A stretch of 64,000 nucleotides of DNA, taken from NCBI RefSeq assembly GCF_019511665.1, contig NZ_JAEUAW010000005.1, positions 186,001-250,000 on the forward strand, in the 5' to 3' direction. This DNA comes from Microbacterium jejuense (GTDB taxonomy: Bacteria; Actinomycetota; Actinomycetes; Actinomycetales; Microbacteriaceae). Below, in pieces: positions 26,399-34,629 of the stretch; positions within the stretch are counted from its first letter, which is position 1; each line of letters opens with the position of its first letter. The translations under genes and the position numbers were made by a program. A model generated the notes under the pieces. It did not search any database, was not told the origin of the DNA, and was given only the letters and a program-made list of their open reading frames with translations.

Positions 26399-26443
26399 CT
26401 CGCCGACGCATCTGACGTGCGTCGTCGGCGAGAACGTACGTTC
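26399..26443. promoter_or_regulatory. Two overlapping palindromes with a LexA-like core
   Basis: Stem 1 pairs CTCGCCGACGCA (26399-26410) with TGCGTCGTCGGCGAG (26418-26432). Stem 2 is the palindrome GAGAACGTACGTTCTC, whose core GAAC-GTAC-GTTC (26432-26443) fits the GAAC-N4-GTTC core of Gram-positive SOS boxes, although the flanks do not match the mycobacterial TCGAAC form. The site lies between the divergent DUF3097 and TPM genes. Confidence 0.4.
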
Positions 26444-26543
26444 TCGGCGAACACACACCTGGGGAGGGGGTGCCGAGCTACCGTCACGTCGGCGCGGCTG
26501 AATAGACTCGCCGGAAGGGGACCCGGTCCCGAAGGGGGTTTCG

Positions 26544-28559
26544 ATGCGTCTGCGATGGACTGCAGCGCTCGTGTCTGCTGCGGTTGTCGCGGTCACGGCG
26601 ATCGGCGGAGCGGCGGCGGCCACAGCCCCCGTCACGCTGGGCGACGGCTACGTGCTCGACGACGCAGGCGTGCTGTCGTCGAGCGACGAGACCGCCGCGC
26701 AGGAGCGGCTCGAGCAGCTGAAGACCGACACCGGACTGGACCTGTGGGTCGTCTACGTCGATCAGTTCACCGATCCGTCGAGCGCCGCCGACTGGGCGAA
26801 CCAGACCGCCGCAGACAACGGTCTCGGCGTCACGCAGTACCTCCTCGCCGTCGCGACCGAGGGCCGCCAGTACTACCTGTCGGGCGACTCGTCCGGACCG
26901 ATCAGCGACGAGCAGCTCGACGCGATCGAGCAGACGCGCATCCAGCCTGCGCTGCGCCAGGACGACTGGCTGGGCGCCGTCGATGCGGCCGCCGACGGCC
27001 TCACCGACGCGCAGGGCGGCGGCTCCGGCGCGGTCGGCTCCGACGCCTCGGGCGGCTCGTCGTGGCTGACCTGGCTGCTCGTGATCGTCGTCGTCGGCGT
27101 CGCGGTCGTGCTGCTGGTGATCTTCCTGCGGCGCCGCAAGAAGGGTGCCGTCGCTCCCGGACCCGCGGGTGCACCGCAGGTGAGCATCGAGGAGCTGCAG
27201 CGGCGCGCGTCGTCGCTGCTCGTCGAGACCGACGACGCGTTGAAGACCAGCGCGCAAGAGCTCGGCTTCGCGAAGGCGCAGTTCGGGGATGCCGCCACCA
27301 CCGAGTTCGAGGCGGCCATCGCCAGCGCCCAGAAGGGCCTGGACGAGGCGTTCGGCCTCAAGCAGAAGCTCGACGACGAAGTGCCGGACTCCCCCGAAGA
27401 CACGCGCGCGTGGAACGAGCGGATCATCGCGCTGTGCGAGGCGGCCAACACCCTCCTCGACGAGAAGGCCGCCGCCTTCGACGAGCTGCGCAAGCTGGAG
27501 CAGAACGCCCCCGAGGCGCTGCGACGCGTGCAGGACGAGCGGACGAAGGCCGCGGCATCCCTCGATCAGGCATCCGCCCGGCTGCGCGAGCTGCAGGCGT
27601 CGTACGCCCCGGAGGCGCTCGCGACCGTCGCCGACAACCCCGCGCAGGCCCAGCAGCGCCTGGCCTTCGCCGACGAGCAGCTCACCGCCGCGCAGGCCGC
27701 GATCGGCGCGGGCGACGGCGGCGAGGCCGCGGTCGGCATCCGCGCCGCGGAAGAGGCGGTCGCACAGGCGACCCTGCTCGAGAACGCGATCGGCAAGCTG
27801 GCGGACGACCTCGCCGCCGGCGAGCGCAATGCCGCCGCGCTGGTGACGGAGCTCCAAGGCGACATCGCGGCCGCGTCGGCCCTCCCCGACGCCGACGGAC
27901 GCGTGGCCGGCGTGATCGCCTCCACCACGCAGCAGCTCGAGACCGCCCGCGCCCAGCTCGTCGGCACGGCGAAGCGTCCGCTCGTCGCGCTGCAGACGCT
28001 CGAAGCCGCCAACGAGCAGATCGACGCGCTCATGAAGGGCATCCGGGATGCCGCGGCCCAGGCCGAGCGCGCACGCCAGATGGTCGGCCAGGTCATGATG
28101 CAGGCGCAGGCCCAGGTCTCGACCGCTGAGGACTACATCACGGCACGACGCGGGGCCGTCGGCGCCGACGCCCGCACGCGGCTCGCCGAGGCGGGAGCAT
28201 CGCTCGCGCGCGCACAGTCGCTGCAGGCGTCCGACCCGCAGCAGGCGATGCAGCAGGCGCAGCGCGCCGACCAGCTCGCGGCGCAGGCCATCCAGCTCGC
28301 GCAGAACGACGTGGGCTCGTTCGGCGGCGACGGCGGCATGTTCGGCGGCGGAGGCGGTGGCGGCGGCAACAACGGCATGCTCGGTGCGGTGCTCGGCGGC
28401 ATCGTCATCAACTCGCTCCTCAGCGGCGGGGGCGGAGGCGGACGCTCGTCCGGAGGCCTCGGCGGCATGTTCGGCGGCGGCGGAGGCGGAGGCGGCATGC
28501 GCCCCGGCAGCTTCGGCGGCGGCGGCACGCGCGCCCGCCGGGGAGGTGGTCGCTTCTGA
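26544..28559 (+). CDS. TPM-domain membrane protein with Gly-rich tail
   Basis: The 671-residue protein has a signal peptide (about 1-26, ending AAAATAP), an extracytoplasmic TPM domain (about 35-150, LDDAGVLSSSDETAAQERLE), a membrane helix near 174-196, a basic stop, a long Ala/Glu/Gln-rich helical, coiled-coil-prone region (220-580), and a glycine-rich tail with repeats of the form MFGGGGGGGG. TPM proteins are linked to photosystem repair in plants and to envelope quality control in bacteria. The PspA homologue that follows on the same strand suggests an envelope-stress pair. AAGGGGG stands before the ATG. Confidence 0.9.
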   Translation: MRLRWTAALVSAAVVAVTAIGGAAAATAPVTLGDGYVLDDAGVLSSSDETAAQERLEQLKTDTGLDLWVVYVDQFTDPSSAADWANQTAADNGLGVTQYLLAVATEGRQYYLSGDSSGPISDEQLDAIEQTRIQPALRQDDWLGAVDAAADGLTDAQGGGSGAVGSDASGGSSWLTWLLVIVVVGVAVVLLVIFLRRRKKGAVAPGPAGAPQVSIEELQRRASSLLVETDDALKTSAQELGFAKAQFGDAATTEFEAAIASAQKGLDEAFGLKQKLDDEVPDSPEDTRAWNERIIALCEAANTLLDEKAAAFDELRKLEQNAPEALRRVQDERTKAAASLDQASARLRELQASYAPEALATVADNPAQAQQRLAFADEQLTAAQAAIGAGDGGEAAVGIRAAEEAVAQATLLENAIGKLADDLAAGERNAAALVTELQGDIAAASALPDADGRVAGVIASTTQQLETARAQLVGTAKRPLVALQTLEAANEQIDALMKGIRDAAAQAERARQMVGQVMMQAQAQVSTAEDYITARRGAVGADARTRLAEAGASLARAQSLQASDPQQAMQQAQRADQLAAQAIQLAQNDVGSFGGDGGMFGGGGGGGGNNGMLGAVLGGIVINSLLSGGGGGGRSSGGLGGMFGGGGGGGGMRPGSFGGGGTRARRGGGRF

Positions 28560-28659
28560 CCCCGCACGTTCGACCGCACCGCGGCACCGGGCCGCGGCAT
28601 CCACGATCCTCACTGAACCCGAAATCCGATAGGCCTGAAGTCCGATGAAAGGAAAACCG

Positions 28660-29400
28660 ATGGCGAAGCAGTCCATCTTCGGTCGCATCTCGACCCTCAT
28701 GAAGGCGAACATCAACGCGCTCCTCGACTCCGCCGAGGACCCACAGAAGATGCTCGACCAGCTGGTGCGCGACTACACCAACTCGATCGCCGACGCCGAG
28801 TCGGCCATCGCCGAGACGATCGGCAACCTGCGCCTGCTCGAGCGCGACCACCAGGAGGACGTGCAGGCGGCCGCCGAGTGGGGCAACAAGGCGCTCGCGG
28901 CCAGCCGCAAGGCCGACGAGCTGCGCGCGGCGGGCAACACCACCGACGCCGACAAGTTCGACAACCTCGCCAAGATCGCGCTGCAGCGCCAGATCAGCGA
29001 AGAGAACGAGGCGAAGGCGATCGCGCCGACCATCGCCACGCAGAACGAGGTCGTCGACAAGCTCAAGGACGGCCTCAACGGCATGAAGCAGAAGCTGGAG
29101 CAGCTGAAGGCCAAGCGCTCCGAGCTGCTCGCGCGTGCCAAGACCGCCGAGGCGCAGAACAAGGTGCACGACGCGGTCAAGTCGATCGACGTGCTCGACC
29201 CGACCAGCGAGCTCGGCCGCTTCGAAGACAAGGTCCGCCGCCAGGAGGCCCTCGCGGCCGGCAAGCAGGAGCTGGCGGCATCCACTCTCGACGCGCAGTT
29301 CAACGCCCTCGAGGACGTCGGCGAGCTCACCGAGGTCGAGGCGCGCCTGGCCGCGCTGAAGACCGGCGGCTCGTCGTCGCAGGCCGCGATCGGGCAGTAA
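28660..29400 (+). CDS. pspA: PspA/IM30-family membrane-stress protein
   Basis: The 246-residue protein is nearly all alpha-helical and starts AKQSIFGRISTLMKANINAL, the amphipathic membrane-binding helix of PspA/IM30/Vipp1 (ESCRT-III-like) proteins. The core phrase NALLDSAEDPQKMLDQLVRD is characteristic. These proteins assemble on stressed membranes. I use the ATG at 28660, which has AAAGGAAAA upstream, rather than the in-frame ATG at 28645. It follows the TPM gene by 100 nt and is closed by the terminator at 29411. Confidence 0.93.
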   Translation: MAKQSIFGRISTLMKANINALLDSAEDPQKMLDQLVRDYTNSIADAESAIAETIGNLRLLERDHQEDVQAAAEWGNKALAASRKADELRAAGNTTDADKFDNLAKIALQRQISEENEAKAIAPTIATQNEVVDKLKDGLNGMKQKLEQLKAKRSELLARAKTAEAQNKVHDAVKSIDVLDPTSELGRFEDKVRRQEALAAGKQELAASTLDAQFNALEDVGELTEVEARLAALKTGGSSSQAAIGQ

Positions 29401-29410
29401 CGCTCCGCGC

Positions 29411-29448
29411 CGAAGGGCGCCGGGTCCGCACGGGCCCGGCGCCCTTCG
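29411..29448 (+). terminator. Strong hairpin terminator after pspA
   Basis: CGAAGGGCGCCGGG (29411-29424) pairs perfectly with CCCGGCGCCCTTCG (29435-29448), 14 bp around a 10-nt loop, 10 nt after the pspA stop. Confidence 0.85.
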
Positions 29449-29713
29449 CATGCCCGGCGTTCTCGCGGAGCAGCGTTCGACCCGTCGTGCGTGCACAGAA
29501 TCGGCTCCGCTCGTGCGGATGCTGCGAGCGACACGCCGAGGCGGGCGACGCCGCGGCCGGCGTGTCGGCGTCGACGTCCGCTCCTGCGGATCCGATCGTG
29601 TGGCGGGGCGACCGCGGGCCACGCGGCGGCGCCTCGGGGAACCGAACGCGCCGTTCGCCGTGGGCGTGCCCCGATCGGATGCCGGCGGCCGGGCGGTGCG
29701 CGAAGATGAGGGG
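29449..29713. other. Rest of the 313-nt pspA-arginase gap; nothing recognised
   Basis: After the terminator the gap shows no convincing gene, RNA or repeat in any frame. The promoter of the arginase-like gene must lie at its right end. Confidence 0.5.
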
Positions 29714-30550
29714 ATGACGCGATACCTCGTGGTTCCGCAGTGGCAGGGCAGCCCCTCGTCGCGGGCGATGCAGCTGATCGACGGGGCGCAGGCGATCGCC
29801 GGTGACCTGCCGCGCTCGGCCACCACCGTGCTGGAGGTGCCGATGGAGGCCGGGGAGTCGCTGGGCAGCGGCATCCACCGTCTCTCGGCCCTGCAGCGCG
29901 TACACGGGCTCGTCGCCGACGCCCTCGACGCGCACCACGCCACCGCGCCCGACGAGGCGGTGCTGACGATCGGCGGCGACTGCGGCGTCGCCCTCGCCCC
30001 CATCGCGCACGCGGCGCGCCGCGCGCCGGGACTCGCGGTGGTGTGGATCGACGCGCACCCCGACCTCAACTCCCCCGCGACGTCGCCGTCCGGTGCGTTC
30101 GCGGGCATGGTGCTGCGCGCCGTCATCGGCGACGGCGATCCGGGGCTGTCACTGCCCGCGGGCACGATCTCGGCCGACCGCATCGTCGTCGGCGGCGCCC
30201 GGTCGTTCGACGAGCCCGAGCTCGACGTCGTCGCCGACAGGGGCATCGCCGCGCTGACCGTCGATGCGCTGCGCGACCCGCAGTCGCTCGCTGACGCCGT
30301 CAGCGCCACCGGGGCCGAGGCGGTCTACGTCCACGTCGACATCGACGCGCTCGATCCGGCCGAGATCGCCGGCAATGCGCACCCCGAGCCGTTCGGCGTC
30401 ACGGTGGCGGAGCTCACGGCGGCCGTATCGGCGCTGCGCGCACGGGTGCCGCTGGTCGGGGCATCCCTCGCGGGCTACTCCCCCGCCTCGCTCGACGCCG
30501 CCACCGACGACCTCGGTGCGATCCTGCGTGTGATCGGCTCGCTCGCGTGA
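29714..30550 (+). CDS. Arginase/agmatinase-family protein with altered metal ligand
   Basis: The 278-residue protein has the ureohydrolase fold: VWIDAHPDLNSP near residue 113 carries the DAHxD metal motif and VHVDIDALDPAEI near 210 the DxDxxDP motif. The first motif, GGDHS in active arginases, reads GGDCG near residue 91, so a manganese-binding histidine is replaced by cysteine. The enzyme may act on another guanidino or amide substrate or be inactive. The ATG at 29714 is the only sensible start. The next gene overlaps the stop as GTGA. Confidence 0.85.
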   Translation: MTRYLVVPQWQGSPSSRAMQLIDGAQAIAGDLPRSATTVLEVPMEAGESLGSGIHRLSALQRVHGLVADALDAHHATAPDEAVLTIGGDCGVALAPIAHAARRAPGLAVVWIDAHPDLNSPATSPSGAFAGMVLRAVIGDGDPGLSLPAGTISADRIVVGGARSFDEPELDVVADRGIAALTVDALRDPQSLADAVSATGAEAVYVHVDIDALDPAEIAGNAHPEPFGVTVAELTAAVSALRARVPLVGASLAGYSPASLDAATDDLGAILRVIGSLA

Positions 30551-31005
30551 GCCCGATCCCGACGCCCCCTGCCGGCTGGCGCGCCGCCGCCGAACGCGCG
30601 GTCATCCGCGGTCGCCGCATCGACCGGCTGATCCCGCCGTTCCTGCTCGACTCGCCGATCAGCCGCGTCGGCTACTGGTACGGCTGCGCGGTCGGCTGGC
30701 TCTGGGGGTCGCTGTGGAGCGTCGGGCGCGTCGAGCAGCGGGAGGGACTGTGGGTGTTCCGCGGGATGCCGCGCTGGACGTTCCCCCGCGGCGGATCGTG
30801 CGTGGGCGCGTGCTTCCTCACCGGCGACGGCCCGCTCACGCCGGCGCTGCTGCGGCACGAGGCCGTGCACAAGCGCCAGTGGCAGCGCTACGGCTTCCTG
30901 ATGCCGGTGCTGTACCTGTTCGCCGGGCGCGACCCGCTGCGCAACAGGTTCGAGATCGAGGCCGGGCTCGAAGACGGCAACTACGTGCCGCGCGGGGCGG
31001 CCTGA
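30547..31005 (+). CDS. Small protein with HExxH zinc-protease-like motif
   Basis: I cannot name this 152-residue protein. It contains LLRHEAVHKRQWQRYGF near residue 104, a perfect HExxH, and NRFEIEAGLEDGNY near 137 that could supply the third (glutamate) ligand, as in gluzincin-type metallopeptidases. A short hydrophobic segment (YWYGCAVGWLWGSLWS) at about 43-58 may associate with the membrane. It is translationally coupled to the arginase-like gene by a 4-nt overlap. Older annotations of similar proteins as Fe-S oxidoreductases have no support here, as no cysteine cluster exists. Confidence 0.75.
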   Translation: MSPIPTPPAGWRAAAERAVIRGRRIDRLIPPFLLDSPISRVGYWYGCAVGWLWGSLWSVGRVEQREGLWVFRGMPRWTFPRGGSCVGACFLTGDGPLTPALLRHEAVHKRQWQRYGFLMPVLYLFAGRDPLRNRFEIEAGLEDGNYVPRGAA

Positions 31006-31006
31006 G

Positions 31007-31585
31007 TCAGGCGGTCTCGCCCGCGGCCGGCACGACCGAGGCCGCGGCCTCGCGCCCGACGCGGTACACGCGGCGTCCGAGCGAGAGCACGACCGCGAGC
31101 GGGAACACGATCCAGAAGAGGTTCGGCAGGACGGCGACCATGAGGAAGCCGACGAGGTCGCCGCGCTCGAGCGACTGCCGGGTCATCTCCAGGCCGCTGG
31201 AGGCCTCGACGAGGAAGTAGATGACGGTCTTCCAGAAGGTCGCCACCGTCACGATGAGGCCGACCACGACGCCCGACCACTTCTTGGCATGTGCCAGCGC
31301 CCACACGATGAAGACGACCTCGACGAGGTTCGCCCAGCTCTGGGCGCTGCCGAACGCGTCGAACTGGCCGTACCGGTGGTCGAACGTGCCGTAGAAGACG
31401 TGTCCGGGCCAGAAGCCCGCGAGCGGACCCCCGGCGTGCGACAGCGGACCGAGCAGCACGTAGCAGGCGTCGTACGTCTGGATGACGGCCGAGATCGACA
31501 GCCACACGACCACCCACACCGGCATGCGCAGGTCGCGCGGATCGACGGCGGACGGAGCGGCGGGCACGGCGGCGGTCTGCGTCAT
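31007..31585 (-). CDS. Multi-pass membrane protein, possibly EXPERA-like
   Basis: The 192-residue protein has four or five membrane helices (about 22-45, 75-98, 108-130, 145-170). The phrase FDHRYGQFDAFGSAQSWANLVEV and the four-helix plan recall EXPERA-type proteins such as emopamil-binding protein, but the match is by eye and weak. The ATG at 31585 is well set by TACAGT ending 7 nt upstream, which indicates a leaderless message. It converges on the HExxH gene with a 1-nt gap. Confidence 0.7.
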   Translation of the reverse strand: MTQTAAVPAAPSAVDPRDLRMPVWVVVWLSISAVIQTYDACYVLLGPLSHAGGPLAGFWPGHVFYGTFDHRYGQFDAFGSAQSWANLVEVVFIVWALAHAKKWSGVVVGLIVTVATFWKTVIYFLVEASSGLEMTRQSLERGDLVGFLMVAVLPNLFWIVFPLAVVLSLGRRVYRVGREAAASVVPAAGETA

Positions 31586-31640
31586 GCGCACGACTGTACC
31601 GATGCGCGCCGACGCGGCGCGAGCGCGAGGCCCGGACGGC

Positions 31641-32117
31641 TCAGCGGGCGGTGGTCAGGCCGTACTGCTCGGGAGCGCGGATCGACTCGGGCCGGATGCC
31701 CATCTCGGCCAGGTGGTCGACGATGTCGGCCGTGCCGAGATAGCCGCCCAGCAGGTGGATGCGGGTCTGGTCGTCCTCCGCGCACAGCATCTCGTCGGCC
31801 CACGCGGTCACGGCACGCGACAGCGCCTCGCCGGACGCGCAGCCGCGGCCCGTTCCCGGAGCACCCGAGCGCTGCGAGCGGTCCAGCCACGTCACGACCA
31901 TGCGGCTGGGCGCGACGATGTCGGCCTGCCAGGAGGCATCCGGGATCTCGATGAAGACCCGGCCCGTCGAGCAGATCGGCAGCGTCGCCAGCACGGCCTC
32001 GAGCTCGGCCAGCGACGACTCGTCGGCCGTGATCAGGTGCTGCACGCGCGTGTGGCGCGACGAACGGCACGCGGAGGCGTTGTGCACGACGGGCTGCGAC
32101 GAGGTGGTGTGGGGCAT
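31641..32117 (-). CDS. Standalone SIP-domain siderophore-interacting protein
   Basis: The 158-residue protein corresponds to the C-terminal SIP (NAD(P)-binding-like) half of siderophore-interacting ferric reductases: HLITADESSLAELEAVLATL near residue 25 is the usual nucleotide-binding start, followed by VFIEIPDASWQADI and VTWLDRS. The N-terminal FAD domain is absent, so this is a single-domain form and needs a partner or acts differently. GAAGGAGCC precedes the ATG at 32117. The DtxR-type box at 32141 implies repression by iron. Confidence 0.85.
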   Translation of the reverse strand: MPHTTSSQPVVHNASACRSSRHTRVQHLITADESSLAELEAVLATLPICSTGRVFIEIPDASWQADIVAPSRMVVTWLDRSQRSGAPGTGRGCASGEALSRAVTAWADEMLCAEDDQTRIHLLGGYLGTADIVDHLAEMGIRPESIRAPEQYGLTTAR

Positions 32118-32126
32118 GGCTCCTTC

Positions 32127-32159
32127 AGAATACCCCATACGAAGGGTTGCCTTACCTCA
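32127..32159 (-). promoter_or_regulatory. Iron-regulated promoter: DtxR/IdeR box plus -10
   Basis: On the minus strand TGAGGTAAGGCAACCCTTC (32159-32141) matches the DtxR/IdeR consensus TTAGGTTAGGCTAACCTAA at 13 of 19 positions, including the AGG..AGGC..ACC core. A TATTCT -10 box at 32132-32127 lies just downstream, so bound repressor would cover the -35 region of the SIP gene. Confidence 0.7.
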
Positions 32160-32184
32160 CACCGTAACGAAGGGATGCCGCGAC

Positions 32185-32934
32185 TCAGAGCCGCCGCAGC
32201 AGGACGCGCCGCAGCTCGGTCAGCTCGTCGTCGGCGAGCCCGTGCGCGCGCAGGTAGTCGGCGGCCGACCCGTACCGGCCGGTCACGTCCTCCAGCAGCG
32301 CCCGCATCACCGGCGCCGGAGACCGCGTCGCGAGGTCCTCGAGGTGCACCGCCTCGGGATGCATCGCCCGCAGCATCTCGACGACGCGACGATTGCGATA
32401 CTCCGGCAGCAGCCCCTCGGTGCGGGCGTAGTCGGCGACCACGGCGTCGGCGTCGACTCCCGCCGCGGCGAGGGTCAGGGCGACGGTGACGCCGGTGCGA
32501 TCCTTGCCGACCGTGCAGTGCACGAGCACGGGCTGATCCGCGAGGATCCCGCGCACGACCTCGACCACGCCCGCCGACGAGTCGTCCACCAGCTGCCGGT
32601 ACATGTCGTCGAGGCTGAGGTCGTCGCGGAAGAACGACTCCACCGACCCGAGGAACAGGGGCACGCGCTGCGTCACGACGTCGACGCCGTCCAGGCGGCT
32701 GGGCTCGCGCACGACCTCGTCGTCGGCGCGCAGGTCGATGATGCGACGCAGGCGCAGCTCTGCGAGCGCGCGCGTGCCGGAGGCGTCCAGGCGCGCGAGG
32801 TTGCCCGAGCGGAACAGGACGCCGTGACGCGTGACGGCGGTACCCGCCGGAAGGCCGCCGACGTCCCGCAGGTTGACCGCTCCCGCGACGACCGGGTCGG
32901 GCACGGCCGCCGGATCGGCGGGCGGTGGCGTCAC
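32185..32934 (-). CDS. Tyrosine phosphatase, PtpB-like (Y_phosphatase3)
   Basis: The 249-residue protein has NLRDVGGLPAGTAVTRHGVLFRSG-type N-terminal sequence (residues 21-43) and the P-loop VHCTVGKDRTGV near residue 140, the CX5R signature of the family that includes secreted lipid/tyrosine phosphatases such as M. tuberculosis PtpB. No signal peptide is seen. The GTG start at 32934 overlaps the stop of the AhpD-like gene as GTGA. The natural substrate is unknown. Confidence 0.92.
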   Translation of the reverse strand: MTPPPADPAAVPDPVVAGAVNLRDVGGLPAGTAVTRHGVLFRSGNLARLDASGTRALAELRLRRIIDLRADDEVVREPSRLDGVDVVTQRVPLFLGSVESFFRDDLSLDDMYRQLVDDSSAGVVEVVRGILADQPVLVHCTVGKDRTGVTVALTLAAAGVDADAVVADYARTEGLLPEYRNRRVVEMLRAMHPEAVHLEDLATRSPAPVMRALLEDVTGRYGSAADYLRAHGLADDELTELRRVLLRRL

Positions 32935-33440
32935 CAGGCCTTGCCTCGCGCGGCGTCCTTGTCTTCGCCGGCGAGGTCGTCGCGCGGCGGGACGCCGTAG
33001 CGACCCGCGATCGCGATGCGGTTGAACGCGTTGATCGACACCAGGATCCAGCTGAGCGCGACGTACTCCTGCTCGCTGAGCACGCTGCCGACGCGGTCGT
33101 ACACCTCGTCGGGAACGCCCTCGTCGTGGATGAAGACGTACGCCTCGGCGAGCTCCAGGCCGGCGCGCTCGCGATCGGTGAACACGCCCGAGTCGCGCCA
33201 CACGGCCAGCTGCGCGATCTCGTCCGCCGAGATGCCGGCCGCCACCGCACGCTCCACGTGCACGCGCACGCAGTAGGCGCAGCCGTTGAGCTGCGACGCG
33301 TGGATCTGGACGAGCTCTTTGAGCCGGTCGTCGATGCCGTTGTCGGCGGCGAGGTCGCCGACGGTCTTCGAGAAGGCCGAGAGTGCCTGGTATGCGGGTC
33401 GCGCCGCCCGCGACAGGTGCACGCGGTGTTCTGCCGTCAT
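32931..33440 (-). CDS. AhpD/carboxymuconolactone decarboxylase-family protein
   Basis: The 169-residue protein has the AhpD-like redox motif NGCAYCVRVH near residue 53 (CxxC followed by His), in the helical fold of this family. Relatives are alkylhydroperoxidases. Its ATG at 33440 has TAGTCT ending 6 nt upstream, a leaderless promoter. It is translated with the phosphatase that follows by a 4-nt overlap. Confidence 0.92.
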   Translation of the reverse strand: MTAEHRVHLSRAARPAYQALSAFSKTVGDLAADNGIDDRLKELVQIHASQLNGCAYCVRVHVERAVAAGISADEIAQLAVWRDSGVFTDRERAGLELAEAYVFIHDEGVPDEVYDRVGSVLSEQEYVALSWILVSINAFNRIAIAGRYGVPPRDDLAGEDKDAARGKAW

Positions 33441-33506
33441 GACGCCAGACTACCCACGGGCGCCTCCGCCGCGACCGGCCGGTTCGCCGTGGGGCACAAT
33501 GAGCGG

Positions 33507-34463
33507 GTGAGCGACCCCATCGACGAGTTCTCGTTCCTCCCCGCGCAGGCAGAGGAGGCCGGGCTGGACGTCGCGGTCCCCCGCGGCGAGCGCCTGTCAC
33601 TGACGCTGGACGACGGGCGGACGCTGAGCGCCCTGCGGTACACGCCCGCGGGCGCGGCCGGCGCGGCGCCTGTCGTCACGTTCCTGCACGGCGCCGGCCT
33701 GAACGCCCACACGTGGGACACCACGATCCTCGCCCTCGGCCTGCCCGCGCTCGCGATCGACCTGCCCGGCCACGGCGACTCGTCATGGCGCGAGGACGCC
33801 GCGTACGTCGCCCGCGTGCTCGCCCCCGACGTCGCCGCGGGCATGGACGCGTGGACCGGCGCCCCGCAGGTGCTCGTCGGGCAGTCGCTCGGCGGTCTCA
33901 CCGCGGCGGCGGTGGCGGCATCCCGTCCGGATCTCGTGCGCGAGCTCGTCGTCATCGACATCACGCCGGGGCTCGACCCCGACGGCGGTGCGAGCCAGAT
34001 CCGCGAGTTCTTCGCCGGCCCGGTCGACTGGGCCTCGCGCGACGAGCTCGTCGACCGCGCGCTGTCGTTCGGCCTGGGCGGCGGCACGCGACGCAAGGCC
34101 GCGCGCGGCGTGTACTTCAACTCCCGCGTCCGGCCCGACGGGCGCGTGGAGTGGAAGCACCACTTCGCCCACCTCGCCAACGCCATGTCGGCCGATCCCG
34201 CAGCCGCGGCGGCGGCGCGGCGCCAGCAGGACGCCGTGTCGGCGGTGCTGGGCGAGTCCGGCTGGCAGGACCTCGCGGCGGTCACCGCCCCCACGACGCT
34301 CGTGCGGGGATCGCGCGGCTATCTCACGGATGCGGATGCCGCGGAGTTCGCGCGGCGGGTGCCCGCGGCATCCCTCATCGAGGTCGAATCGGGCCACAAC
34401 GTGCAGGAGGACGTGCCGCTCGAGCTCGGCACCCGCCTGCGCGCCCTCGCCGGCGCGGAATGA
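33507..34463 (+). CDS. Alpha/beta hydrolase
   Basis: The 318-residue protein shows the fold's landmarks: the oxyanion segment FLHGAGLNAHTWD near residue 57, DLPGHGDSSW near 82, the nucleophile elbow VGQSLGGLTAAAV near 123 (GxSxG), and a C-terminal histidine in VESGHNVQEDVP near 298. The substrate is unknown. The GTG at 33507 is preferred because CACAAT ends 6 nt before it. The long upstream open frame is antisense to the AhpD gene. Confidence 0.9.
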   Translation: MSDPIDEFSFLPAQAEEAGLDVAVPRGERLSLTLDDGRTLSALRYTPAGAAGAAPVVTFLHGAGLNAHTWDTTILALGLPALAIDLPGHGDSSWREDAAYVARVLAPDVAAGMDAWTGAPQVLVGQSLGGLTAAAVAASRPDLVRELVVIDITPGLDPDGGASQIREFFAGPVDWASRDELVDRALSFGLGGGTRRKAARGVYFNSRVRPDGRVEWKHHFAHLANAMSADPAAAAAARRQQDAVSAVLGESGWQDLAAVTAPTTLVRGSRGYLTDADAAEFARRVPAASLIEVESGHNVQEDVPLELGTRLRALAGAE

Positions 34464-34511
34464 CGCGTCACGGGAAGCCTTAACGCTTCTGTTGCGTTCG
34501 GAGTAGCGGGT

Positions 34512-34541
34512 TATCGCGAGTCGTCGCGATATCCCTAGGCT
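34512..34541 (+). promoter_or_regulatory. Promoter with inverted-repeat operator for the peptide ABC operon
   Basis: TATCGCGA (34512-34519) and TCGCGATA (34524-34531) form a perfect inverted repeat with a 4-nt centre. A TAGGCT -10 box (34536-34541) follows 4 nt later, so a bound regulator would cover the -35 region. The leader to the ATG at 34630 is about 80 nt. Confidence 0.6.
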
Positions 34542-34629
34542 GTAACCCGCGTCAGCCGAGCCCCTCGTGGCCGACGCCCGCACCGTACAGGATCGTCACA
34601 GCCTGGGGACCCCGCCCGAAAGGACCTTC

